The notes under the pieces were generated by a model. That model was not told where the DNA came from and did no database searches. It worked only from the letters and a program-made list of their open reading frames with translations. The position numbers were made by a program, and so were the translations under genes. Positions 44,909 through 58,560 of a stretch of DNA of 64,000 bases are shown here, in pieces (the first letter of the stretch is position 1; each line of letters starts with the position of its first letter). The stretch is from Pratylenchus scribneri. Lineage: Eukaryota; Nematoda; Chromadorea; Rhabditida; Pratylenchidae. Location of the stretch: positions 310,001-374,000 of the forward strand of contig JAQSEB010000173.1 of the NCBI GenBank assembly GCA_030063045.1. The letters are read 5' to 3'.

Positions 44909-45283
44909 TTGTTGAATTAGGGAATTATATTATTGAAAAAAAGTAAAAATATAAAATTATAATAAAATCGTACAATTTGTAATGTCTGTAAAATTCATTA
45001 ATAAATTAAAAAGTGAATCATTTCTTAAAAAATATATGGGAAAACGATGAAATGAAAATAACGAATCCACATTCAACATCATCATATCGGCTGGCGGTTG
45101 CTGATTGGATGAAAATTTTTCTCTAATTTTTTTATTCATTTTTTTTTATTCATCTAATTTTAAAGCAATGAAATCATTTTTTATTTTTTACGATTTAATT
45201 AAAAAAATATTTCGAAAATTTCCATAAAAATCTGTACATTTTTTCCAGGTTTTTGGCCATTTGGTCTTTTGAGAGTGGTGGAA

Positions 45284-46075
45284 ATGGCTCTCAAATTTCC
45301 TCCGCTCTATTTTCTTTTCCTATTGGCATTTTTCGCCGTCCTTTTGTGCCTTGATGAGGGTCACAAAGAATACAAAGAATCGTAGGAATAATTTTTATTT
45401 ATTAAATAAAATACATTTTAAATTAAGGCAATTACTCGTCGAGAAGGGCATTGGGACCGGCAATTTGGGCGCATGGATGCATTGGACCCCAGTGGACTAT
45501 ATGATTTTTGATCAATGCATGCCACGACCAGAAAAGCTTCGCGATGACCCAATTGGTTCCTATCGGCTCCATGTGTATTGTTCAACAAGTGGTTGCACGG
45601 ATGCGGAAGAAGCAAAGTAAATTAAAAATATCTGGGGAAAATATGCATGAATGGGTTCATTGCACAGAAACCGGTTAAGAAAACCGTTTGCAAAATTAAG
45701 TCTTTTTACATGGGACCTCCTATGTTCAAGAGATCGGATGAGACGAAAATCTCACCGAGATTTTCCAAGATCTTGCAAGAAAAAAAAATATTTCATTGAT
45801 ATAAAAATTAAAATGCCAAAAATCCTGAACATTTCGCACTTTCTCCCATAATTTGTGAAATTTCGCGCAATCAAATTGCTTAATCGCCTCCTAAATGACT
45901 GAATTTTTTGATAATTGAAAAAATTCAATAAAATTTTTTAAGGATTTTCATCTGCTATCCAAGCACATTGGATCCCGAGGCTCTTCCAGATGAGGATGTT
46001 TCTGAGGGAAAAATGCCATTTTTGCGTGCACCGCGCCAATTTTGGGTTCAAACTGATCCGGATCACGAGGACTAA
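45284..46075 (+). CDS. Small secreted protein, three exons
   Basis: Exons 45284-45381, 45428-45616 and 45943-46075 agree in phase: 139 aa. Signal peptide MALKFPPLYFLFLLAFFAVL; the mature part has about four Cys (FDQC, VYCSTSGC, FICYP). Not recognised. It could share a promoter with the minus-strand gene that starts at 44908. Confidence 0.65.
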
Positions 46076-46511
46076 AATTTTTTATTTATAAATTTAATTT
46101 TTTGTGGAGAAACGATTCGCTGATTATTTAATGCTTTTTTGCAAAATTTATTTTAATTTCATCTCACAACCAGAAAACTGAAATTTGTAATAAGGCTATG
46201 GGGGAGGTTGGAAATGTAGCTGGAATTTTTTCGGAAATATATAAATAAAAATTCAGATGGTCTCAAAATATTCACTAAGAATCCCTGAAAAAAATAAACA
46301 AAAAACCTAGATAGTCTTAAAAATTTTAATTCCTGCTGGGAATGAGAATTAGAATGTAAATTTTGAAAAAGAAGTCTGAATTGATTTTATTAAAAATTTA
46401 AGCAAATTTTAAAGGTTTATTAAAAAATATTATTTATAGGTATTTAGTCGAAAAGGATTTTAAGACGATTCTGATTTTTGAATATTCATATAAGTTTAAT
46501 CTATGGTCCAT

Positions 46512-47046
46512 CACGGTTACCACGGTTTACCGTGAGTTTCGGGTCGGGTTTGAAAACTTTTCTTGGTTATCGAATATAATTTGTGAAAAAGTCCAGGTTC
46601 CGGATATTTTCGAGTCGGGTACGGGTAAATTTCGGATAATTTTTTTCAATATAAAAATTTTCAAAAAAAATAATAAAAATTTTTTCACTTAAAATTACCA
46701 ATCAATCAATATTCAATGAAACATTATTATTTACAAATGGGAAAAGAATAAAATTTTATACACAAATGTTCCTGGAAGGAAAAAATTATGCCGAAATTGG
46801 CCAACCCATGATAGAATTTTAGCAAAAATGGCTTCGAAAAGAAAAATTTTTTCTAAAAAATATCAAAAAAAGGAATAAAAATATATAAAAACAAATAATG
46901 ATAAAAAAGAAGTCATAGAAATCAAAAACTAGCGGGTTCTGGTCGGGTTTGCCCAAATTTTAATTTTCGGTTTTCCAGGTACGTGTTGAAAAAAAGTCTA
47001 GGTTATTATGGAGTCACGGGTTAGGGTCAACCCAATGCAACTCCGT
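46512..47046. mobile_element. Probable hAT-like MITE
   Basis: GGTCCAT flanks both ends (46505-46511 and 47047-47053). The interior repeats CGGGTCGGGTTT-like motifs near the left end and a related CACGGGTTAGGGTC near the right. The terminal repeats are short and imperfect, so the class is less certain. Confidence 0.5.
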
Positions 47047-47331
47047 GGTCCATTAATTAGTTTTAATCACAGTTCTTTTCACAAGGTTTAAACAAATCAA
47101 TTTTGTCGTTTTAAACCTAATTTATAGTAATATGAAATTATGGGTTATTCATTAACATTTTTAAACGAATCAAATTTCACCAGAATTAATGTAAACCTAA
47201 TTAAATGGAAAATACTGAATCAAATTGCTAATCATAAATAAATATCTAAATTTTTCTATGCATGGGAAAATCTTAATTAAAAGAATAGAGCGAATCGTTT
47301 TTACCATTAAACTTTCACACTGACATTGTAG

Positions 47332-50300
47332 ATTTCCAAAACTTGCTCGGAATTAATGGAAAAATGTAGTAATGATGCGAATTGCAAGCAAAAGGTCGGT
47401 GATCGCGTGCTGCATGGATTCTCCGTGAAACGTGAAAAGGATAAATTTGTCATTGAAATGCCATTTGGAAAGAATGGAATCGGAAAATGGTTAATTTCCT
47501 CAATTCTAAATAAACACTCAAAAATTAATACTAAATTTTCAAGTTTCAATGTGTCCGACAACAGTGGACGTTTTTACATGAATTTTGGGAATAGTGAAGA
47601 TTCCATGCATACTTATGTTATCCCTGGGGACATAAGTAATATTTGGCCAGGAGATCGTAAGTTAACCCTTGAAGGGAAATACTATAATCCCCTGGCGCCC
47701 GGAGGACAATTTAGATACGGGGGGGGGGGGGGGGAGTATTTCGGCATTTCGGGGGAAGCGACCTGTATTTTCAGGGACGATTAAAATTACAGGGGAGAAC
47801 AAAAAAACCCAAAGGGAGGGAGGAGGGTGGGGATTTGCTTTTATACCTTAAATGTCCGCTCAGGGGAAAACCCTTTTTGTAAGAAAACATTTTTTATTCA
47901 GAAGGATTATAAATTAATATATCCATAAATGCATGAAATTTAATCAAAATTTTCTGTGAAATTAGGCTTTTCATGGCTATTATAAAACATATTAAATTCA
48001 ACTTTAACAAATCTTTAATTAAGTGCTAAATATTTTATTAATAAATTTCTTAAATTTTAGCACTGCGAGGGATGGTCATTGATGCAGAAAATGAGAAGGC
48101 TATGAAAAATTTTAAATCAAATATGGACGTGGGAATGCCATTAGAAAGAGCGCAACATTTGTGGTGAGCCCATTGAATTTTTCAATTAAATATTTAAATT
48201 TATTTAATTAATAAAATATCAATTCCCATTTCTAGGATGTTGGGAATTGATCTTCTGGGAACGGTCGAACAGCAGAAACTTCATTTTTTCACAAAGGGCG
48301 AACCAAAAGAAATCGAATTTATAACTTGTAACAAAGCTGACAAAAATTTGTCAGCTGATCGTGATTATCGGAAAAAATTCATCAATGCAAAGGTTTGTTG
48401 GAAAATTTTTTAAAATAAATTTTGTTATATAATAATTTAAAAAAAACAAAAATATTTGTAAATTTTTTATATTAATTTTTATTTATTTCTAAAAAATAAA
48501 ACGTTAGATTAATTTTTGTTAAATTTTTATTTAATTCTATTTTCAATTTATGGAATAAAAAAATAATAATGCCTAAAGCCTGAATTACCAAGCCCTATCT
48601 TCTTTTATCTAATGATTGGAAAAATTGGTTTTAAAATTTAAAATAAATTAGCATACAACCTAGTAAAATAACCATAATTTTTATTAATATACTTGAAATA
48701 GAAAACAAATAAAATTTCGATTTTTTGAAATGGGAATTTTTCTTACATAAAAACTTTATTTTTAAAATTATATCTGATCTTCTAGAAAACTTTAAAATAA
48801 TACCCAATTTTTCATTCTAATATAATATATTGGCTTTGATATATTCATTCGGTTTCAAAATAATTACAAAAATTTTTATACATTTTTTTTTATTCAAAAA
48901 TAAAACAATTTACTCATCATCATCATTACTGGATATATTTAAATTTTTTAGTATTTTATGCCAAGTGCCCTAGACATGGACAAATTGGAAAATATGCATG
49001 AAGAAGGCTTCCATGTTGAGCCAAAACCACCGGCTGAAAAGTTGATCAATGTGAATGGAATGCCTGGCCATGAACACATTGAAAAGTTGACAATTCCCCT
49101 GCCCAACATTGTATTCTTTCTCAGCGGTTGGGTGCCCGAAAAAGCGACAAATTTTTCCATTCTATTATACCATGGAATCAAACAGTTAACGGAAAAACGT
49201 AAGCAATTTATAATTAAATAAATAAATAAAAAATGTTCTTACAATTTTTGGAAATTAATAAAATTAATTTTTTTACATTTTTATTTGCTTTATTTTGCAT
49301 ATATCAGTAAAATAGGCATTTTGATATAGAAAATTAGTTTGTTAAAAGCATGAATTTGTCCTTCATTTATTCCTATTAAAAATGCAGACAATTAACATTA
49401 ATAACTAGAATATGATATATTTTTTTTATGAATAAATGTCGATAGACCTCACCGAGTTAACAAAATTTGAGATTTGATTAGAAGTAAACAAGTTCTGTTT
49501 TCATCACATCTTATCTTACTATGGAAGAATAAAAAAATATCGATTTATATTTATAAATGAAGTTATAATTATATTATGCATAATTTTATTATTAAATTTT
49601 TAGTTGGACAAAAAGTGATGGAAATTGTTGTAGCATTCGATGGAAAAACCATTAAAGAATGCAAAGTGAACAGTTTCTTGGTAAAAAATTTTTTTAATTT
49701 TTTTACTCATATTTTATCAATTAATTTAAAGTCAGAAAACATGATCAAATTTTGTAATATCAATGATCAAGGGAAACCACCAGCGTTCACACCGGGCGAA
49801 AAATTTTTGCTTTGGATGAAAATTCACGATGGGCAAATGGAAATTTCATTGAATTGCAATGAACGGACCTCCAAAATTGGCGTTATTCCATATTCATCCA
49901 AAAATTATATAAAGGTTAGATAGGAATAGAAAAATTATAATTTTCGCCATCATTTTATTTAATTCATAAAATTGATTTACATAATTTATACTCTCAATTT
50001 TTAAGTTCACTGGTAACCTTGAATTGGTCATTGTTGGCAAGAAAGAGGGTATTGATGTTGCTGTGGATATGGATAAAACAGAGGTATTAATTTTATATTT
50101 TTATTGTATTTTTGTAAGATGTATTTAATTAAAATTGATAAAGTAAAAAATAATGTGATTTATATAATAAAAATTTCTTCTTTTGCCCTTATTTAAGAGG
50201 ACATTGGAAGAATTTGATTTATTTATTAGAGGTGTTTAGAAAAATCTAGTACCCTTAAAATAAAAAAATTAAATATTAATCTGATGTGACCTTCTAATAA

Positions 50301-53300
50301 GCAAAATTTAATATTCTATTTAATAAATTTATTTAATTTTAGAAAATTTTTATTATTATTTTATTATTATTTCTTTGAAAATTTTCAACCAAAATCTATA
50401 AAAAAATATATTCAAAAAAATAGTTGGTAATTGTTTTTTGTTTAATAATATTTATATAGATATATAGGTACTTGTTAAGTTTACATCCCCTATTTGGAAA
50501 GTGCTTGGACCCTCCTATGGGTCATCAGGTTTAGGGTTGGGGTCATTCAGGGATATGTTAGGGATTGGATTAGGATAATGTAAAAATCATCTCAAATGTA
50601 TCCCGAACCTAAACCCTAACACCAAAGGGGGGAGACCCTTCACTTTTTCTAAGGTGACCCAAAAAGGGGATGTAAACTTAACAAATACCAATTGATTTCA
50701 TTTTTTATCTTTTTTATCTTTATAAAACTAAGGGGGCAAAATTTTTTCTAATAAGTCTAAAATATTAATAAAAAAAATTCTCAAATGCCAATCTTTATCA
50801 TCAAAATAATTTATTTTTCAGTCTTTTGATGAGTTGATTGGTAAATCGCCAGTTTTGCTGGTTCAAGAAATTGATCTTATTGCCAATCAGAGTAAACTTT
50901 TCATCGTGACATCGAAATTTGCAATGAGCAACAAAGAAGATCAAACAAATATTGAAATTTTGCTTATTAATTCAACTGATCCGAACATGTCTTTTGCTTT
51001 CAACATCGAAAAGAAAGCTTGTTCAAATTTTGAGGCTAATGATGTGAAAAATTGCACTGAAAATAATATCAACACATGCATCAGTATTAAATGGTAGTTT
51101 TTTGATATTTTTAGATTGATTTAAATTAATTTTTCTAGGATCAATGGAAATAAATCTGATTCTAAACCAATTTGTTTGTCATCAACATCATTTGAGCTTA
51201 TTCTTTTATGTATGGATAAGAAGCAATCAGATCCACAGGACGCCCAAAAACAAACAAAGAAGTTAGAAATGTATTTGAATCACATTGAAGTCGCAAATGT
51301 TCCAGAAAATGATCAAATTTGTGGTTTAAATACTATCCAAGTAAGTAGTTTTTTGGGTAATACTGGAGTTATTTTGCCCCCTTTTTGAAAAAAAATTTAA
51401 TTTATAATTTTTGTTTTAAAATTAATTTTTACGGTATTCTAGGTTGCGGAATCCGAAATTAAATTCATTTCGTCATAATATGTGCATCTTGTAAAGATTA
51501 AGCCAAGAAAAAAAGGAAAACAAGGGTATTTTTGAAAATGTTTACATTGGCTATTTTTGTCTAAATTACAGTTACAGTATTTTCGGTACTAATTAAGTTT
51601 AGACTAGGAAAAAGTGAAGGACACCGCCGTGCCTCGCGATAGGGTTGAATGTTTAAGATGCGGCAAGGTTGAATGACACAGGCATATCCTTTAAGTAGGG
51701 TAGCGATTTTACCACATAAAAGTGCTTTTGCTACATTTTCTACCATCTCGCCACATTTTTCCCACATTTTGCCACATTTTTAATGAAAAAATTTAATTTA
51801 TATTTTTGTATTTAGATAAAGGGCGGGTTGGAATATCCAGTGAAGGAAGATCATCTAGATTTTGTGAATGAATATTCGTCGGAAAAATTACATAAGCAAG
51901 AATTCGAAATGATTCGTGATCAATATGTGAATATTCATTTATTATGGTTGGGCAAACCAAAAAATGATGTGAATATGGAGGGCAATTTGCAAAATGACAT
52001 TACAATTAATTTGATTTGCAAAAGTTGTTTCCAAGGTGAAAGAAATTCTATTTCCAAATGGTGAAAAATTTGGATAAGTAATAGATAAGAATTCGAAATA
52101 TTTGGCCTACAATAAATCTATACTTCTGTAAGAAAAGTTGTTATTCTGATTTCAATTTTACTTAATTATTTTCAAAAGAAAATAAAAAATTATTTTAATT
52201 TAATGTTTTTTTTCTGCGAGAATAAGATAATTTAATCGATTCAAATATTCGATCAAAACCTTATTAAATAATACAAATTTTAAATTTACAAATAATATTC
52301 TTAATTTTTTTTATCATTTTCAGATAAAAAAATATCGGACAAAACTTCATTGCGGATCATAATTAATGTGCTCAATTCCACAATTTCTGCCGAAACTTTT
52401 AAAGGGATTATAAAAATGGATCCTGATACGAATAAAAAAACAATGGAAAAAGGGATATTTGAGGCAAAAAATGCAACTATTTATGACCACGAAAATTCAT
52501 TTTGGGTCAAAATTTTTATCATTGAAGATAAGGGCGACAATTACACTATCAAAATTTATCGAAATGGAGCGCATCTTATGAATATCACTCTTAATGAAAG
52601 AATTTTTTCTACCGATCAATTTGAAGTAAATTTTCAATTTATAAATCAATATTTAAATACTAGAAGAATTTCTAGATGGATGATTCATAAATTTTGGAAA
52701 TCTTGAAATTTTTATAATATAGGCTTATTTTACTATTCTAATTTCGAAAAATTTTATTCTTAATGATCTTAATAATTGATATTTTAATTAAAAATCATAT
52801 TCCAAAGTTTAAGGCATTAAACACTGAAACAATTATGATAAGCGTTTTTATCCTAATTATAATACAATATTCAATTGTTAAAATATTTTACAATTATTCT
52901 TTCAAAAATTAATGTATTATATACTTTTATAGTTTCATGGAAATATTGCACTCTTCAACGAGCTTTTTGCTTTTCCATTTATGTACAAATTTTTCAATGA
53001 TCTCGGTTATAAAGGCAATCTTAATGAAAATAGCAAACTCACGGTTAAATGGCGAATTATGAAGAATGCAGAACTGTTTGAATTGTTTGTGGCAAAAGGA
53101 GACAAATATAATATTGATATGCTTGGAACTGCGAAACAAAATGCATTTGATAAGTTTAATTTTATATTGATGAATGCTAATTAATGTTTCTGTCATAAAA
53201 ATTTGGTTCTTTTCTAGTTCCTGCGTCTGATCAACTTTTATGCGTCCGACCAATAATTATGAGTTCCATGAAAATTTATGCGTTCCAAAATATTTTTATT

Positions 53301-54976
53301 ATGCGTCCCAAAATATTTTTTATGCGTCCAATGAGTAAAAAAGTGCAAATTCAATTTTTCCCAAACACTTAAATCTTTGAATAAATGGTTGTTTATTTTA
53401 ACAATTAGACGCATAAATGTTCGATTTCAGCGTAGACCTACACACCCAAAAGACCAACACTAATTTTTAGTTTATTAGAACTCTCCGCATCGTCGCTTCG
53501 CGACCTTTACTCCGTTCAATCCCATGTCCCGAACCCCTAACCCTAACCCTAAACCCCTAGTGTAGGTCTTTTGTGTGTATCTTCTGGCTTCTGGATTGAT
53601 CCCACATGTTGGAGCAAAATTAATTTTGCACTATTCGTTGTTGGACGCATAAAAATATATTGGGGCGCATAAATTTTGATAGGACGTGTAATTGTTGATC
53701 GGACGCAGAAACTAGAAAAGAACCAAAATTTTTTGGTATAATAATTAATTTTTAATTTTAAAATATTTTTCGCATATTTTAAATTAATTTTTCTTCATTT
53801 CACGAAAAGCTCTCAATGATTCATCAAAAGTCAAGCTCTTCATGCATATTCGAGCGGAAAAAAACATGAATAATGGAAAAATTTGCATCAGTTCATCATT
53901 GATAAATGAGGAAGTAAGTAAATCTTTTTAAAAAAATTTAATTTTGTTGACATAATATAAAAAATAAATATATTTGAGGCATTTTAAGATTTTATTACTT
54001 TTATGAGACTGGAATTTTTAAGTAAATTTTAATAGATTTAGGATTTCACCAAAAATAACATTTTTCTAAATTATCAATAAATTTGAGTTTTATTAATTAC
54101 AAAATAGATTTTTGGAAAAAATATCGATTTTAATGTAACAGTCCTTTAAAATCGAGCTAATTTATTATAAGATTTCCATCCAATTTTAGCTATGATTCAA
54201 ACCTAAATTTTATGCGAAACCTAATAGGTCTAATAAGCCATAACATTTCGTTTTGCCAATTATATTGCCTCAAAAAATAATTTTATATAATAAATATTAT
54301 ATAAAATTTGAGGAATAAAAAATTAATGCATTTTTCAATATATTACCACAGGATTCGAAATGTTCGCAATTTGTCAAAAATGAATATGGTGAAGAACTTA
54401 AAATATTGGATCCGAAAATGTTTAAAGAAGAAAATGTGCACACAATGGAAATCACATTTAATAACAAATATGCAAACATTCAATTTGACAATTACGATCC
54501 AGTCAAATTAGATGCTCAGGACAATGATTTGTTGGAAGCGAAGGCATTTGTGGTCAGCTATTTAGATTATTTGTTAATATGGAATAAATTAGTCAGAAAG
54601 AAAAAAAATATAAAAAAGTGAACATTTTTCTTTGATTATAGTTATAGCTCAAAAGGTGTCCATGAAGGCAACAATATATTATTAAAAAAAAACTTTGAAA
54701 AATCCTCTGTTTTCTCTTATTTTTTGAAACTAAAAAAATGCTAAGTCCCTTGCCTCGAAAATTTTAATTTTAGTATTATACTCAAAGACGAAAAACTTTT
54801 ATAGTTCAATTTCAAAAATTTATAAATGCAAAATTGTAGAGGATAATTTGGGGATTTTTCATTTGCATTTCCAGATCAATGGCGACATAACAATCATTCA
54901 AGCACCAAAAATGATTCAACCAAATGGAAAACCAACAGAAATGCCCAAAGTTAATCCGCCGAAAATTAATAAATGA
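47332..54976 (+). CDS. Multi-exon protein with tandem divergent galectin-like domains
   Basis: Exons 47332-47656, 48061-48163, 48236-48392, 48952-49198, 49604-49680, 49732-49914, 50006-50083, 50822-51093, 51139-51340, 51816-52035 and 52324-52625 keep frame through every junction; then a block from 52933, and 53810-53913, from 54352, and 54875-54976 (stop TGA). Galectin-like strand sets recur: LPNIVFFLSGWVPEKATNFS, FTPGEKFLLWMKI, IKFTGNLELVIVG, ENSFWVKIFII, INGDITII. The block at 52933 runs into TAA at 53182-53184 just before a foldback element (53202-53727), and no donor is visible there, so the gene may end or be broken at that point. The 5' end was not found; sugar-binding residues are not evident. 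Confidence 0.5.
47718..47734. repeat. Poly-G run
   Basis: Sixteen or so consecutive G within the intron after 47656; length is unreliable in such runs. Confidence 0.8.
50467..50689. mobile_element. Short inverted-repeat element with CCCTAA-like interior
   Basis: GGTACTTGTTAAGTTTACAT faces ATGTAAACTTAACAAATACC. The interior includes CAGGTTTAGGGTTGGGG and CCTAAACCCTAACACC. It lies in an intron. Confidence 0.7.
53202..53727. mobile_element. Foldback element with GCGTCC arrays and CCCTAA-like interior
   Basis: TTTGGTTCTTTTCTAGTTCC faces its inverse at the right end; arms of about 110 bp repeat TTATGCGTCC-type motifs. The centre has CCCTAACCCTAACCCT. It lies between two coding blocks of the galectin-like gene. 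Confidence 0.75.
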
Positions 54977-57084
54977 GGGAGTTATATGGACAAGAGAATG
55001 AACTGATAATTATGAATCAAATTGTGCCATTCATTTAATATAAAAACATTTAATTTCACATTTTTCATTGCAATTATAATTTTTCACAATTCATTTGTTC
55101 ATTTTATTTTGAAATAAATTCATAACATAAATAATCTAATCTTTAATCAAGGTTCATTGAAATAAGAGTAGAATATTAAAATTTATATGCATAATTCTCA
55201 GTAGCAATTATTATGATTAATTTAGATAAATCTAATTAAACATTAAAATTTGAAGAAAAAAATTATTTCAATACTTTTAGGCTTATTATTTTTCGTTTTT
55301 AAATAATAAGCAAATTTTTAAAGAAAAATTAAACCAAAAATTCTCTATGAAATATTTGTGCTTTGAATTTTGTCAGTACAATTTAACAGGGAAAATGACC
55401 TGCTGTTTTCTGCAGATTTTATTGAACTAATATTTTATGGAGGAATTTTTTTTGATATGCAATAGATTTTTCTTTATAGAAAAATTTTATGGGTTTTCAG
55501 AAATGATTAAAATATAAAAATTCGTTCTAATCCATAGGAGTCATATTAACTATTTGGAAATAAATTTATTAGTTTTCTTTCTGAACATTGAACCAAAAAA
55601 TTTTAAAATAACATGATTTAAAAAAAATGTAAACCAGAAATTCGCATCCCAACTCAAATAATAATATGATCGACAAATTTTTTTTCGAGTTTCGACCCAT
55701 AGAGGGACACTTCACTTTTCAAATTTCGGCATACTGTATCTCAGCCTCTGGGGGTTTTTAGACTTCGCCCACCCCTAGTTCGACTTATTAGCTCGGCGAG
55801 CTCTTTCGAATGAGATATCACTCATCCAACAGATAAATTAAAAGTACCGAATATTACCTAATAATCAGAATTTGAAAGATGTTTAAGCTCATCTTTTAAA
55901 TGAAATTTTTAATTGGATTTTTGCTTGAAAATTAATTATAAAATTGTTTAAAAATTAATTTATATATTGGAAGAAATTAGTATAAGAGACAAATTATATA
56001 ATTTGAAAATTTACAAAATCCAATTCATCCCAATGTTCTCAACTAATTGGGTAAATGGAAAGTAATTTTGCACCAATAGTTCAAACAAATTATGGAAGAA
56101 TTCCATTTTTGGCCAAATCTATCGTGATTCGTGATGTATAATTAATTATTTTGCGGTCTTTATTTGCGTCATTTCTCCCTCTATCAAAAATTTGGAATTT
56201 TTGCGGATTGACGACAGTTTAAATTTATAATATTTACAACAAATTGGCTAATATTATTTACATAAATTTTGAGAGCGCATAATGACCAAGCGAAAGTGGC
56301 ATTAATGTAATCATGAGTCGAAGTGTTTGCTAATTGTAAAAAGGTTTAAAAATAAATATTTTAAATTTGTTAAAATTTGAATGATTGCGGATAAATAACA
56401 ATGACATCGAATTTTTGAAAAAATTTCTAACAAACAAAACAAGAATATTTTCAAAACTACTTTTTTGACTAATTCGTTGGTAAATGTTGCCAACAGTTGC
56501 GAATGAGGAAGCAAATGTTGGCCAGTTCAAATGCCAGGAAAAAAAATGATTGACATTTTTTATGGTGGAGTGTTCAATGGCAAACCGATGTTTGCTGACG
56601 AAACGGTCTCTTGGACTTGGTGGTAAAACTGCTGTGACACTGTTTGTGACATATTATTAAGCATAAAATTAACTACAAAATGATAACAAAGTTATGGATA
56701 AAGTTGAATATTCACTAAGTTATGGGCAAAAAACCGCCAGAACCACAATTTTAATTAGACAAACGGTTTTTTGGCCAAACTCTGTGAATATTCGACATTG
56801 GCCGATATATTCGATTTTATTTTATAGTTAATTTCATACTTAATAATATGACCTAAACAATGAAAGAGCAGCTTTACCACCATCTGCGTTAGATGGTTTC
56901 ATATGCAAATGTCTTATATGCAAAATGTGGTAATACGGTGCACTATGGCTAAATTGAGTCGAGGTTTTTTTTGAATATATTGAAAATGAATTATGTAATT
57001 TAACAGTTATCTACTAATTATTTCAATATTTTTAAATGGAATCAAATTTTTAATAGGCAAAAAAGATATGGCCAAAAAACCACC
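54977..57084. other. Long AT-rich stretch without a recognisable gene
   Basis: Only short unconvincing open frames. A GC-richer patch (about 55690-55830) and repeated statements of CCAAAAAACCACCA-type sequence near its end are the only structure noted. Confidence 0.55.
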
Positions 57085-57345
57085 AATGGTTTTTTCAATT
57101 TTTGAATATTTAAATTTATTAATTAAGAAATATCTTTTGAATGATTTCGATTAATCCCAATCATTTAGTGGTCCAAATAGAATATTCCAATACAAAAATG
57201 ATCACTAGAACTTTATTGCCAAAAAACCAAAATACCAAAAAACCACCAATGGTTTTATGAATTTTTGAATATTTAAATTTACTAATTAAGAAATATCTTT
57301 TGAATGATTTCGATTAATCCCAATTATTTAGTAATGCAATCCACC
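57085..57345 (+). repeat. Two-copy direct repeat
   Basis: A block of about 95 bp with TTAAGAAATATCTTTTGAATGATTTCG occurs at about 57085 and again about 160 bp later. It lies in otherwise AT-rich DNA without a gene (54977-57360). Confidence 0.65.
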
Positions 57346-57359
57346 AAAAATCGAATCAA

Positions 57360-57560
57360 GTGGAAAAACAACAGAAGAAACAACGACAGAAAAATCCAAA
57401 ATGAATCCGCCGAAAATAACAAATGAGATGGTAAAATGGATAAAAAAATGGCTTGAATTTTGAATCAAATTGTGCCATTCATTTCATATAAAAACATTTG
57501 ATTTCACATTTTTCATTGCAATTATAATTTTCACATTTCATTTGATTTTGAAATAAATTT
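57360..57560 (+). pseudogene. Duplicated 3' end of the galectin-like gene
   Basis: AATCCGCCGAAAAT, an in-frame TGA, then TCAAATTGTGCCATTCATTT and CATTTTTCATTGCAATTATA repeat the terminal exon and 3' untranslated region seen at 54930-55130. No upstream coding exons of this copy are visible. Confidence 0.6.
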
Positions 57561-57819
57561 TTTACAAGAAAATTTTAAAAATAAATTTCGGGATCAGATA
57601 ATTAATCCATGAATAATGCCGTAAAAATGATGGATAAATTAATTTAAAAAAAGTACATATAATATTTTTTTCATTAATATCAATCCAATTTTGAATGTCC
57701 TTACAAATTGTCAAGAATTGTCCTTAAATTTTGAAAGTGAAAATCGAATTTAAACTCGGCCATAATTACGAAATAATTAATATTTCGACTAAAGATGATC
57801 GATCATCGTCTCTATTTAA

Positions 57820-58204
57820 AAAATATCATTTTTTTGGGCACTAAATTTTCTCTTTTTGGCACTAAGAGAGTTTTTGACTTCTAATAAATCAACCGGTTTT
57901 AGACACCTCAAACATTATAATATTTTAGAGATCTCATCAAGTCGCATCGATTGGTATATAATTTACCATGGTTTGGTCAAAATTAAAGGGTATTAAACCA
58001 TTTAAACAGTTTTTCCAGTTTTTGGTTTTAAACTCATAATTTTTGACCAAACCATTACAAATAATATACCAATCGATGCGACTCGATGTGATCTATAAAA
58101 TGGTATAATGTTTGAGGGTCTAAAACTGGTTTCTGATATATAATAGAAGTCAAAAAATTGTTTTTTTGTCAAAAGAGAAATTTTTAGTGCCAAAAAAATA
58201 TTTC
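57820..58204. mobile_element. Foldback element family F, copy 1
   Basis: Near-perfect palindrome. The core includes GAGATCTCATCAAGTCGCATCGATTGGTATA and TTTACCATGGTTTGGTCAAA in inverted pairs. The outer arms contain GGCACTAAATTTTCTC. Confidence 0.75.
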
Positions 58205-58560
58205 CCTTTTAAAAAAGGTTTATTTGAAAAATAAATCAAATCATTTATCTCAAATTCCATCCTTTTAATTACTATCTAACATTTTTAGTTTCGACTAAAC
58301 ATGATCATCTATATTTAATAAATAATTGAAAAATAATATAAATATTTTGATCACAATTTCCATCCTATTTCCTTAGAAATTCATCCAACTTTAGATTTGG
58401 ACGAGTGTATTTTGTTGATTGTTTAGCCACAGAAGTATATGCAATTCCTAAATTTGTTCAAAAATAACTCCCGAGTTGTTCCCTCAAAAATATTCCCAAA
58501 AAATGCTATTCTTTCTCTATCTCATTCTCCTTCTATAGATAAAATAATTTCAAATTCAAA

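Noticed and set aside
47657..47851. Coding extension through the poly-G run
   Set aside because: The canonical donor at 47657 and the next exon at 48061 keep frame; the extension is Gly-rich low complexity.
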